The position numbers and the translations under genes were made by a program. Shown one piece after another: positions 31,149 through 40,679 of a stretch of 64,000 bases of DNA; the stretch's first letter is position 1, and each line of letters starts with the position of its first letter. The DNA lies in assembly GCA_947359465.1 (NCBI GenBank), contig OX375878.1, positions 83,989,627 to 84,053,626 on the forward strand, read 5' to 3'. The notes beneath the pieces are model-generated. The model had not been told where the DNA came from and did not search any database. It saw only the letters and a program-made list of their open reading frames with translations. The stretch comes from Metellina segmentata. Its lineage: Eukaryota > Arthropoda > Arachnida > Araneae > Tetragnathidae.

Positions 31149-31962
31149 CAGTGATCTCTCACTTATACACGCTCTCTTTTATGCGCGTTTTTCAGTTATA
31201 CGCGTTTTTTTCGCGGTCCCGGCCATGAATATAGGAAAACAATGATAACTCTTATTCATTTATACGCCACAATAAAAAAGCAGTTCTCACTTATGCGCGT
31301 CACAAAAAAATTTTCAGTTCAAAAGTAGTTTCCTCAAGTCAGGTGTTGCTTATCGCAAAAACTTTTCCTTTTTTTGTTCTGCTTTTAGGAATGTATTCCC
31401 TCGCCCTTCCCCTATAGTTTGGATTCCCGGAACATATTCCTCTACCATATACACGGGTGTACCGGAGGGGTTTTGTGACTGACGGCAGTAAAAGTCGCAT
31501 TTATACAGCAGCCAATTAGAGTGGTTAGTACGGTACGTACCACGTGGCATTGATCGCTAACGAAAGAACCTTCTTTGGAGTTCGGGTTAGATGGTATCGT
31601 TTTAAAACGGCAAAACGAACAAAATTGTAGCTTTCGTTTAAAAAATGGCTGTTATAAAAAAATTCGAAGAAAATCCTTGCAACTCGATAAAAGCTTTAGC
31701 GAAGCATTTTAATGTTCCAGAGTCGACATTGAGAGGGATTTTAAAAAATCAAGAGGCGATTATAGTCGCTCATCGAGAATGTGGAATTCAGTCGAAGAAA
31801 AGAAGCAGAATTCAAGGTGGAAAGTTCGAAGAATTTGAGAAGGTTTTGTAGCTATGGTTTAAAGAAGCTCGTCAATCGAACATTCCTGTTAACGTTGAGC
31901 TTCTAAGGGAGAATGCCGTACAATTGTCAAAGAGTTTTGAAATGGAAAACTTTTCTGCATCA

Positions 31963-32167
31963 TGTTGGGATCGGTATATGGTTGCAGAAAGAATGCACTT
32001 CGGGAACAGGAACAACAAGAACTTTAATAAACAATAATAGGTTAGTTACATGGTTCGTCTCGCCTTCAGTACGAGTGCGTCTGCTGGTGTTAGTATTCAA
32101 AGACCGACTTTATATACAACTCTGCGCTACGGCAGAGTGGAGCGCCATCTACTGGGTGAATACTACA
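31963..32167 (-). repeat. Gypsy 3' LTR
   Basis: By eye identical, base for base, to the other LTR. A purine-rich stretch 'actggagggatactc' (minus strand, about 32168-32182) directly precedes it and is the likely polypurine tract. Confidence 0.88.
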
Positions 32168-32341
32168 GAGTATCCCTCCAGTGACGAAGGAACGATAAAC
32201 ATAGGTAATAATACAGCACAGATAAGCAAGACAAAATAAGAAAATGAGTACACATACAATTGAAGATATTTACAATTTTAAATAGTAATGTAGCTATTCA
32301 CAATTCAATGAAGTACACACAATGAGGGAAAAAAATGTTAG

Positions 32342-35300
32342 TTATTTCTCCATGACAAGTCTATCGGGGAAATGTACACACCGTCCCGATCGTGTAATTA
32401 CAGGTGTTTTAGATTGTGGCTTAGGTGTGACCGATTTAAGTTTGTCAATGTGGGAAGATAGCTTTGGGGATTCCATGGTATCCGAAAAATAAAAAGCTGG
32501 CTTTACTCTGTCGATGGAAACAGTGTTTTTCTTACCATTTAACTCAATGACAAAATTTTTGTCTGTACGGTTAACAACCAGATGTGGTCCAGAATAAGGA
32601 GGTGTGAGAGGAGGTCGAACTTTGTCGATTCTTAAAAATATATGGGTGCATGTTTTTAATGATGGGTTTACATAAACTTTAGTATTACCATGATTTGTAG
32701 ATGCGATAGGATTTAGTTTTCGCATCATTGAAACGAAATTGGACACATAAGTAGGAGTAAGGGATTGGGGTACGGAATCAGTTGTAAAAAGATCAGATGG
32801 TAAACGTAAAGTAGTACCATAAACAAGTTGAGAACTGGTCGCATTGATATCCTTCTTAAGAGAAGAGCGTAGACCTAATAAAACTATGGGTAAAACTTCC
32901 GTCCACTTAGTGTGTTCATGAGCTGTTATGGCTGCTTTGAGGTGCCTGTGAAAGCGTTCAATCATCCCATTTGATTGAGGATGATAAGCAGAAGAAAGAA
33001 TTCTATCAGTGCCTAAAGTATTTGTGAGTTCACGAAGAAGATTAGATTTAAAATTTTGTCCCTGATCCGAAGTAATAGTGACTGGTGTACCGAATCTGCA
33101 AATCCAACCGTGGAGGAGAGCTCTAGCAGTGGTTTCTGCTGTCATATCCGTGGTGGGAATGGCCTCAGTCCATCGGGTGAATCTATCAATGATGGTTAAG
33201 CAATATCGGTAGCCATCGGAAGGTGGATAAGGTCCGATAAAATCAACGTGAATATGCGCAAAACGCGCGTCGGGTAAAGCAAATGTGCCAAGTGGAGCTT
33301 TGGTATGCTGAAATACTTTTGCTCTCTGACATTTATTACAACCACGTACTTTGTCTTTGATGAACTTTTTCATACCAGGCCACACAAATCGGCCAGAGAT
33401 TAAATTAGTTGTAGCTAAAATACCTGGATGGGAGAGATAATGAAGGTTTTCAAAAACAGTAAGTCGCAGAGATTTCGGAACAAATGGGCGAGGGTTTTCA
33501 GTGGATTTATCACAATATAAGTGTATATCTTCAAGTGGAAAGTAGTGTTTTTCCAATTTTAGTGATGTTTCTGAGTTGAGTAAGTTTGAAAGTTCCTCAT
33601 CGTGCAGTTGTTCCTCTGCAAACATTTTATAGTCAAGTGAAGGAGTTTTTGAAATGGCATCAATCTCGATCCGAGATAAAGCATCTGCAGCAATATTGTC
33701 TTTACCACTAACATGCCGAATGTCAGTGGAAAACTGCGAAATGAAATCTAAATGTCTTAGCTGGCGTGGTGAACATTTATCTGCTTTCTGTTGAAAAGCA
33801 AATATTAGCGGTTTTTGATCGGTATAGATGAAAAAGTCTCTGCCTTCTAGCATATGTCGAAATTTTTTTATTGATGAATAAATTGCTAGAAGTTCACGAT
33901 CATATGTAGACCACTTTTTCTGACATTTGTTAAGTTTTATGGACATGAATGCTATAGGTTCCCACTTTCCTTTGGTTGATTGCATCAGAGAACTACCAAT
34001 TGCAACGTCCGATGCGTCAGTCCAAAGACTAAGTTGAGCACTGGGAATCGGATATCTAAGTAAAGTTGCTTTGGCAAGTGCCTTTTTTGCATCAGAAAAC
34101 GCAGTATCTGCAGCAGTTGTCCAATCAAGTGGAATTTCAAGGGATTTACTAGTTCGAGTAGGTTTCCTTTTGTTCCGATTACCTTCTAAAAGTTGTATCA
34201 TGGGTGCTAAAATGTGAGAGGCTCTGGGTATGAAACGTCTATAAAAATTATACAGACCTAGAAATCTACGAAGTTGAGTGAGTGTAGTTGGTTTGGGAAA
34301 GTTTTGAATTGCTTCTACGCGATCTGGGAGTGGTTCTAATCCTTGCTCTGAAATTTTGAAGCCAAGAAAATTTAGAGACGATACACCGAAAGTACATTTT
34401 GATGATTTTAACGTAAGACCATAATGATCAAGACGTTCAAAGAGTGCGCGAAGATGAATCATATGTTCTTCGCTAGTATTACTGGCAATTAAAATATCAT
34501 CTATAAATGCAAAAACACCATCCAGACCACGTGTAACCTCGTCGATAAATCTTTGAAAAGTGCTTGAAGCATTACATAACCCAAACTGCATCCTTGTACT
34601 TTCAAATAGTCCAAAAGGGGTGCAAATGGCTGTTTTATGGATGTCCTGGGGTGCAACAGGAATTTGATGGAAAGCTTTGACTAAATCTATTTGCGAAAAT
34701 ATTTTCTTTCCATGCAGCTCATTAGTAAAATCTAATATACTAGGAACTGGATATTTATCTTTGACTGTTTGAGAATTTAAAGCTCGAAAATCACCCACAG
34801 GACGCCAATCGTCACATCCTTTTTTAGATACTATGTGTAGAGGTGACGCATAATTACTTTTGGATGGTCGCATATGACCCAAATCAAGCATGTATTGAAA
34901 TTCGGTTTTCGCTATTTTTAATCGATCGGGAGCAAGACGTCTAGGTTTAGCAAACACTGGCGGGCCATGAGTTTCAATATGATGCATGACATTGTGTTTT
35001 ACAGGTTGATTTGCACATGGCACTTTAGTAATATTAGGAAAATCGACCAATAATTTAGAAAAATCGTTATCCAATGAAACAACTTTGACAGAAAAAATAT
35101 TAGCATTATTAACAAGACCGTGAGAATTCAGATTAGTAGTACAATCATTTAAACGCTTACGCCGTAAATCAGGTTTTAAATTGAAATAATGCAAAAAATC
35201 TGCACCAAGAATCGCTGTGGTGACATTACAAATATAAAATGGGAAAACAAAATTGCGTCTTAAACCAAAATCTAAAGATAATAGTTTTTGACCATAAACA

Positions 35301-35449
35301 TGAATTGTTGTGCCATTTGCAGCACTAAAGGTTTGAGTTGGATGTTGTTTCCGCTGCGATTTGGTAGCAGGGATAATCGAAACATCTGATCCAGTATCGA
35401 CCAAAAGGTTTAAATTCGTTTTTTTGTCTCTAACAAATAGGCGACTTCT
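32342..35449 (-). CDS. pol: Gypsy pol polyprotein (protease, RT, RNase H, integrase), open
   Basis: An uninterrupted frame of about 1035 codons from the breakpoint to a stop at 32342-32344. Domains by pol residue: aspartic protease 'LLVDTGSDVS' (about 15-25); reverse transcriptase with 'FAFIDDILIAS' carrying the catalytic DD (about 310-320); RNase H 'LSLWTDASDVAIGSSL' (about 470); integrase zinc-binding HHCC, ending 'VRGCNKCQRAK' (about 665-705); integrase core D,D,E in 'HVDFIGPYPP', 'TSDQGQNF' and 'NGMIERFHRHLK' (about 735-830); and a basic C-terminal part. All catalytic residues look intact. The open frame continues upstream to 35884, but those 145 codons are the antisense of gag and are not protein. 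No env is seen. Confidence 0.9.
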   Translation of the reverse strand, partial: RSRLFVRDKKTNLNLLVDTGSDVSIIPATKSQRKQHPTQTFSAANGTTIHVYGQKLLSLDFGLRRNFVFPFYICNVTTAILGADFLHYFNLKPDLRRKRLNDCTTNLNSHGLVNNANIFSVKVVSLDNDFSKLLVDFPNITKVPCANQPVKHNVMHHIETHGPPVFAKPRRLAPDRLKIAKTEFQYMLDLGHMRPSKSNYASPLHIVSKKGCDDWRPVGDFRALNSQTVKDKYPVPSILDFTNELHGKKIFSQIDLVKAFHQIPVAPQDIHKTAICTPFGLFESTRMQFGLCNASSTFQRFIDEVTRGLDGVFAFIDDILIASNTSEEHMIHLRALFERLDHYGLTLKSSKCTFGVSSLNFLGFKISEQGLEPLPDRVEAIQNFPKPTTLTQLRRFLGLYNFYRRFIPRASHILAPMIQLLEGNRNKRKPTRTSKSLEIPLDWTTAADTAFSDAKKALAKATLLRYPIPSAQLSLWTDASDVAIGSSLMQSTKGKWEPIAFMSIKLNKCQKKWSTYDRELLAIYSSIKKFRHMLEGRDFFIYTDQKPLIFAFQQKADKCSPRQLRHLDFISQFSTDIRHVSGKDNIAADALSRIEIDAISKTPSLDYKMFAEEQLHDEELSNLLNSETSLKLEKHYFPLEDIHLYCDKSTENPRPFVPKSLRLTVFENLHYLSHPGILATTNLISGRFVWPGMKKFIKDKVRGCNKCQRAKVFQHTKAPLGTFALPDARFAHIHVDFIGPYPPSDGYRYCLTIIDRFTRWTEAIPTTDMTAETTARALLHGWICRFGTPVTITSDQGQNFKSNLLRELTNTLGTDRILSSAYHPQSNGMIERFHRHLKAAITAHEHTKWTEVLPIVLLGLRSSLKKDINATSSQLVYGTTLRLPSDLFTTDSVPQSLTPTYVSNFVSMMRKLNPIASTNHGNTKVYVNPSLKTCTHIFLRIDKVRPPLTPPYSGPHLVVNRTDKNFVIELNGKKNTVSIDRVKPAFYFSDTMESPKLSSHIDKLKSVTPKPQSKTPVITRSGRCVHFPDRLVMEK

Positions 35450-35451
35450 AA

Positions 35452-35918
35452 CTGGAGAACAGCTCGGTGATCGTAAACCTTCCGAACTCCTCCGTGTTAT
35501 GCAAAGACGTGCTGAATCGCACCAGATTGCAGATTCGCTTATGCTGGAATTATTCCTCTCACAACTTCCCGTCAATGTCCAAACAATTCTAGCCTCCATG
35601 ATGCCAACTACATCGCAGAAGGCCGCTGAAGTTGCTGATCGCATATTAGAAGTAACACCAGCCGAGGTAAGTGGAATTTCAATTTCATCTTCCACTGCCG
35701 AAGCAGGTCCGAACACTTTGCAACAACTCATGGAAGAAATACATGAACTACGTAAAGAAGTAAACACTCTTCGTCGATCACATAGTTTCTCCCGCAATCG
35801 TAACTCATCCCGCAGAAGCCACAGCACTTCGTCTGAAAGCTCTGTTTGTTGGTACCATGGGAAGTACAAATCCAAGGCCAACAAATGTGTGCAGCCCTGC
35901 TCGTTTACGGGAAACTAA
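35452..35918 (+). pseudogene. gag: Gypsy gag 3' fragment, inverted relative to pol
   Basis: The plus-strand reading includes 'LGDRKPSELLRVMQRRAES', 'LFLSQLPVNVQTILASMMP' and the zinc knuckle 'CWYHGKYKSKANKCVQPC', spaced C-X2-H-X9-C-X3-C, then a stop at about 35916. Only the C-terminal part of gag is present; the first 100 or so residues usual for this family are missing. It points away from pol, towards the 5' LTR. Breakpoints lie at about 35450 and 35919. Confidence 0.82.
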
Positions 35919-35956
35919 AGCAGGCAAGAGTAGAAGCGACATACTTTTTGCCTACT

Positions 35957-35976
35957 CGATCACGTCCGGGTCACCA
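35957..35976 (-). other. Gypsy primer binding site (tRNA-Trp type)
   Basis: On the minus strand, directly inside the 5' LTR: 'tggtgacccggacgtgatcg'. It complements the 3' end of animal tRNA-Trp (ending in ...gtcgggtcacca-like) with one mismatch, from memory. tRNA-Trp priming is a hallmark of the CsRn1 clade. Confidence 0.75.
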
Positions 35977-36181
35977 TGTTGGGATCGGTATATGGTTGCA
36001 GAAAGAATGCACTTCGGGAACAGGAACAACAAGAACTTTAATAAACAATAATAGGTTAGTTACATGGTTCGTCTCGCCTTCAGTACGAGTGCGTCTGCTG
36101 GTGTTAGTATTCAAAGACCGACTTTATATACAACTCTGCGCTACGGCAGAGTGGAGCGCCATCTACTGGGTGAATACTACA
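35977..36181 (-). repeat. Gypsy 5' LTR
   Basis: Same 205-bp sequence as 31963-32167. It contains TATATAAA on the minus strand for transcription start. Flanked on the right by the ATCA target duplication and the resumed Tigger frame. Confidence 0.88.
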
Positions 36182-37405
36182 ATCACATGGATGGTTTAAA
36201 AAATTCAAAATTAGGCATGGCTTGGCAACTTGTGTCCTTTCTGGGGAAAGTGCGAGTGTCAATGAAAACACTGTAGAACAATGGAAAGAAGACTTGGCTA
36301 CTTTATTAAACAGATAAGAACCGAAAAACATCTACAATTCTGACGAAACTGGACCTTTTTATAAACTGATGCCCGACAGAACCTTAACATTCAAGGGAGA
36401 ACCATGCCATAGTGGAAAAAAAAGTAAAGAAAGACTAACTGCCTTGCTGTGTTGCAACGCTGATGGTTCAGAAAAATTCCCGCCATTGGTCATTGGCAGA
36501 TTTAAAAAAAACTCGCTGTTTTAAGAACGTGAAGAAGCGTCCTTGCGACTGCACTAGCGACAAAACAGCGTGGACGACATCGCATATTTTCTTGGATTTC
36601 CTTCAAAAATTCGACAGGAAAATGAAAAAAGATAAACGGAAATTTCTGTTATTCATGGATCAGTGTCCTTGCTCACCCACAAGATCTTTCAATAACACGA
36701 AAGTTGTGTTTTTCCTGCAAATTGCACGTGTAAGATTCAACCTTTGGATCTGAGTGTAATCCGTTGTGTGAAAGTGCACTACAGAAAAACTTTAATCCTT
36801 CGACTTCTGGCTACATCAGAAACAAAACGTGCATTAAAAGACGAATTGAAGCAAATTACCGTCCTTGATGCAATTCATACGTTGTGTTCATCATGGAGAA
36901 ACGTTACTGACAAGTGCATTAAAAGCTGCTTTAAGAAAGCAGGATTTTCGTTTCCAGCCGAAAATGAATGTGAGGAGCTAGAAAATGAAAACTGTGAAAA
37001 TGACATAAACGAAGAAGATTGGCATATTGTATCTTGGTGGACTCGCTACGTGCACTACTTTCAACGATTTCGTTGATGCAGATGAAAATTTAATCATAGC
37101 TCAATTGCGGGAAATAGGAGACATTGCAGCCGAAATAAATGGTGGTGACGAAGATGAAGAGGACGACGATGATGAAGATATTGCAAAAGTTCTCCCAACT
37201 CACTCAGTAGCGTTTGAAGCTTTGGAAACTCTGCGTGACTATTTTCAGTTCAATTCCGGAAGTATATACATAGTATTAACAATACACTGTATTGATTTTT
37301 CACTTTTAAGCTCCCTTTTGTGGTTTTTCACTTATGCGCGTTTTTCACTTATACGCGTTTTTTTCGCTGTCCCCAACGCCCGCGCATAAGTGAGAGATCA
37401 CTGTA

Positions 37406-38102
37406 TTGAAATTTTTTATTTGATAATTTAAAAATTAGTGCATTTATCCCACTTTCCTATACAAAATTCTAAGAATACTGATTTGTTATGGTTGATCAAT
37501 ATAAAAATAAATGACAAACACTCAAATTTTTTTTAATAAAAATTTCTAAAAAAATTATGAAATAGACATTTCTTCACTTTTTGCTTTAATATTTTTTTCT
37601 ATCCAGTAAACAAGAAATGAATACATGAGGATTCACATTAAATAGTACAAATCACATAGCATTTCATTATTATTTATACTTAATTGGTATAATTCATCAG
37701 TATAAGTTTAAACACATGACAAAAGTGTGATACATAATATATAATACATGACAATGAATAAGACAAATGCTTTGAACAGAAAATAAGTTTAATTTTCTTA
37801 ATATATTTTTTGCCTTTGATCTTAATAAATTAGCATAATTTTAAGTACAATAATTTTAACAAACCAATTAAAACAACTTCTTATAATTTGACATTTCATT
37901 TTTAGTTCTTTATCAGTAAAAATAATTTTCTAAGAAACGAATTAATTGAATCAGGACAAGGACAGTACAGGATATCAGGACAGGTTTTATTACAAGCAAT
38001 TTTATTTTTAAATTGTTGTTTTTTGAACAAGAGCTGAATAGATATACAACTCCCACTAAATACTACATATCCACTGATCATCATATGACAATTTATGTTT
38101 GA
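37406..38102. other. AT-rich, nothing recognised
   Basis: No ORF of note and no repeat ends. Confidence 0.45.
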
Positions 38103-38233
38103 CTTTCAAGCAGGGCTGTAGTGGAGGGTATACGGCGGTATACGCCGTATACCCTCTGGTTCTTTCCAGCAAATTCCGTATACCCTCTGCGTTTTCTTAA
38201 AAACTGCGCACACGCTTTGCTTTTCCTAGAAAA

Positions 38234-38290
38234 CTAGGGGCTCCCTCCCCCCTGCTCGCTTACGCTCGCCAAACGTTGGTTAGCAAATAG
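38234..38290 (-). mobile_element. Helitron (family C) 3' end inside the hAT MITE
   Basis: On the minus strand 'ggcgagcgtaagcgagcagg', then a GC hairpin and CTAG (38234-38237) before T. Same 3' end type as 61737 and 62563. The 5' end is not visible. Confidence 0.6.
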
Positions 38291-38616
38291 TCCAGATTTT
38301 GGACAATTCGGGATTTCGGAATACGAATTTGGGACTTTGTACTGATATGCTAAAATAAATTATTTGGAAAAAACTAAATGTTTTGCTTCAGCTACAAATA
38401 TATATTAAATACATTAAATAATATATGTTTGTGTGACACATCCTAATATCCTCAAACAATAAATATGAAATAAAACAACTTTAAATGTTTTTTTGAATCT
38501 TTGATCTTTTATGATGTTGCCATTCTATGGAAAACATTAATAATTATCTGTCATTAAATTGATTTTTAAATTACCCTCGCTAATTACCTACCTTTAAATT
38601 ACCCTCGCGATTAAAA

Positions 38617-38651
38617 TACGCTCGTGGTACCCTCTGGGTACCGCGAGCGTA
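38617..38651. repeat. Near-perfect 35-base palindrome in MITE
   Basis: 'tacgctcgtggtaccc' pairs with 'gggtaccgcgagcgta' across a 3-base loop with one mismatch. Could form a hairpin at the right side of the MITE. Confidence 0.8.
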
Positions 38652-38708
38652 TCGTGGGCGCGCGCGTATACCCTCTGTTTTTTTTACGACTACAGCACTG
38701 CTTTTAAG

Positions 38709-39318
38709 TATATGAAACTGCATTCTACCGTATAATCAAATTATACATAACAATAAGTAAGACAATTCTAGGTAAAAAAATAATAATAAATCTTATCACA
38801 CATTACTAAAATTTTCTTAATTTTTAAATCGATTAATTTAGAGTACTTACACAGCGTTCGAAATCACATTGGTGGTCCGCTTGTCCGAGGTCACTGAAAG
38901 TACCGATCGGACCAGGAGATTAAAAATCTGGGTTGTCCGCGTTACCAGTAGCTATGAGAAAGCGCGAGTGAACATGTTTTCTTTTAAAATAAGTTTCAAA
39001 CTTCCAAACCTTACTTTTGGCAAGCTGTCAAAATTTATTTCGGTTACGTGATCGAGAATTTTTTAAAGTTCCTATCAGCTTATAGTACTGGAGTCGTTTC
39101 TAGCACAGAGTAATTAAAGACAGAGGGTTCACTGAAGCTATGACTTATAGCGCACCTGTGGGGGATCATGTCCCCAATTCTGGGCGGAGTGTGACATATT
39201 TCATTCATAGCGGTAGCCATTTTCTAATCAGCTAACTTTTTGAAGATCTTTGAGAGCTGTTTCACCCAGCTGAATAGTTCTTGTGGCATTTAAATCATTT
39301 ACTGCGGTTTAAAAAATG
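38709..39318. other. No recognised feature
   Basis: Contains a moderately GC-rich stretch (38850-39200) with a short chance ORF. Nothing I can name. Confidence 0.4.
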
Positions 39319-39319
39319 C

Positions 39320-40677
39320 AATACCATGAAGGAGTCATCAGAATTAAATGAAATTTAATACACAAACGGCTCGTATTAGTACAAATAAATGAATAAATTT
39401 TCAAAGCCAAAAAACAATATTAAGTGTAAAACAGTATTTGGTGTAGCCACCACGCGCTGCAATAAGTGTTGCTGTACGACGTGGCATGGAGTGAAACAGA
39501 TGTTGAATGTCTGCTTGTGGAAGATAATTCAATATTGCTTGTATGCCCAAAGTTCGTCTTTTGAAGCTGTAGGACGTGGATCATGAGCGAGCAGCCGACC
39601 AAACCAAATCCCACACTTGCTGAATATGCGACATATCCGGCGAATATGCAGGCCAAGGAAGAAGTTGCATGTGTTGGGCTGAAAAGAAGTCTCGAACATT
39701 CCTTGCAACATATGGGCGTGCATTATCCTGTTGAAAGATAGCTCCAGGGATGCCTTGAAGGAAGGGAACGACTTCGGGTTCTAGCACTTTACGGACGTAC
39801 CTGTTGCTGTTCAGATTACCCTCAATTCGTAGCAGCTGAGATCGTCCATGATACGAAATAGCACCCCAGACCATAACTCCGGGTGTTCGGCCACTATGAC
39901 GTTCGATAACGCACTCTGAATGGCAGCGTTCACCGGCATAGCGTCTAACACAGCCATCATGGTTCCACAAATTTAAGCGGGATTCGTCAGAAAAGACAAC
40001 GCGTTGCCAATCAGTCCGCCATGCTCTGTACTCATGAGCCCATTGCAGACGCAGCCGTCGATGGTTTGGAGTGAGGGGGATCCTGTATAAAGGAATAATT
40101 GCACGAGTTCACGGTGCAGCAGACATGGGGCGAATTGACGAAGCCGACATTAGTACACCTCTAGCAGTAGACCAAAGTGCTGCCAACTGCCTGGAGGAAG
40201 CTGTAAGGTCATTCATCGCCATGTGGACCAGGTGTCTATCATCGCGCACTGTCGTCACCTTCGTCGTCCACTCCCAGTTTTTCTAGTTCTCCGGTGCTCG
40301 TCGGTCCACTGCTTCCAATCTCGCATCACTGTGGAACTATTCCGCTGCACACGAGCTGCTATTCGCGATAGGAAAATCCTCCTTCACGAAGCCCGATGAT
40401 TCTCCACCGTTCAAACTCCGTAAGTTGTTGAAATTTCACCCTATTTCGTCGTGAGGCATACTTATGTCTCACTTAACGTTCGCCACTAAAAAAATAACCC
40501 TGCACTATTTTCAACGCCCGCTACAGCCCTCTATTTTTACGCTTTTACCATCAGTTCAGAGGACGCTGCTCACACCACACATTTGTGGTGGCTCTGAAAC
40601 TTTACTAATTTGCATAAAATCGTATAATGGACATTTGCTGCAAATTTAATTTCATTCGGATGATTACTTCATAGTGT
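39320..40677 (-). mobile_element. Tc1-family transposon, degraded, minus strand
   Basis: Imperfect terminal repeats: 'ccatgaaggagtcatcagaa' on the left and (reverse complement) 'ctatgaagtaatcatccgaa' on the right. The exact ends are uncertain by a few bases. Transposase remains fill 39430-40470. Confidence 0.75.
39430..40470 (-). pseudogene. Tc1 transposase, broken, minus strand
   Basis: The longest open piece (39581-39970) has 'GVMVWGAISYHGRSQLLRIE', 'LEPEVVPFLQGIPGAIFQ', the second Asp in 'QQDNARPYVA' and 'LLPWPAYSPDMSHIQQVWDL', where the Glu of 'IEQVW' is now Gln. The first Asp block reads 'FSDESRLNLWNHDG' near 39960-40000. The C-terminus 'MPRRTATLIAARGGY' lies near 39440-39490. N-terminal helix-turn-helix pieces reach 40450 in changed frames. 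Loss of the catalytic Glu and frame breaks make it inactive. Confidence 0.82.
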
Positions 40678-40679
40678 TT

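Larger units (their letters stand above)
31963..36181 (-). mobile_element. Ty3/gypsy LTR retrotransposon, CsRn1-like, minus strand
   Basis: Two 205-bp direct LTRs (31963-32167, 35977-36181) with TG...CA ends and a 4-bp target duplication ATCA. Orientation is minus: the minus-strand LTR holds 'gttgtatataaagtcgg' (TATA box), pol is on the minus strand, and the primer site lies inside the LTR at 35977. The primer site and the CHCC zinc finger in gag both fit the CsRn1 clade. The gag piece, however, lies on the plus strand. Inserted in the Tigger transposase. Confidence 0.9.
31645..37250 (+). pseudogene. Tigger (pogo) transposase, interrupted
   Basis: N-terminal CENP-B-type DNA-binding part 31645-31962 ('MAVIKKFEENPCNSIKALA', 'HFNVPESTLRGILKN', a stop at 31849, then 'LWFKEARQSNIPVNVELL'). 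It is broken at 31962 by the gypsy LTR. After 36182 it resumes: first Asp block 'IYNSDETGPFYKLMPDRT' (about 36330), second Asp block 'LLFMDQCPCSP' (about 36650) and third in 'IQPLDLSVIRCVK' (about 36735-36770). An acidic tail 'DEDEEDDDDEDI' lies at about 37140-37180. Several frame changes and stops on both sides show it was already decaying apart from the gypsy insertion. Confidence 0.85.
31149..37403 (+). mobile_element. Tigger/pogo-family transposon, split by a gypsy element
   Basis: Terminal inverted repeats 'cagtgatctctcacttatac' (left) and 'cataagtgagagatcactg' (right), flanked by TA (31147-31148, 37404-37405). The GC-containing motif 'atacgcgtttttttcgc' is repeated inside both ends. Total 6255 bases, of which about 4.2 kb is the inserted gypsy, leaving about 2.0 kb of Tigger, a normal size. 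Confidence 0.9.
38111..38700 (+). mobile_element. Non-autonomous hAT-type MITE with 8-bp target duplication
   Basis: Left end 'cagggctgtagtggagggta', right end (reverse complement) 'cagtgctgtagtcgtaaaaa'. Flanks ctttcaag (38103-38110) and cttttaag (38701-38708) are an 8-bp duplication with one mismatch, as for hAT elements. 'gtataccctctg' recurs three or more times inside. A Helitron 3' end (38234) is embedded. No transposase ORF. Confidence 0.8.

Noticed and set aside
35450..35884. 145 extra codons upstream of gypsy pol in the same open frame on the minus strand.
   Set aside because: They are the antisense of the gag fragment; the plus-strand reading has the CHCC knuckle and known gag blocks.
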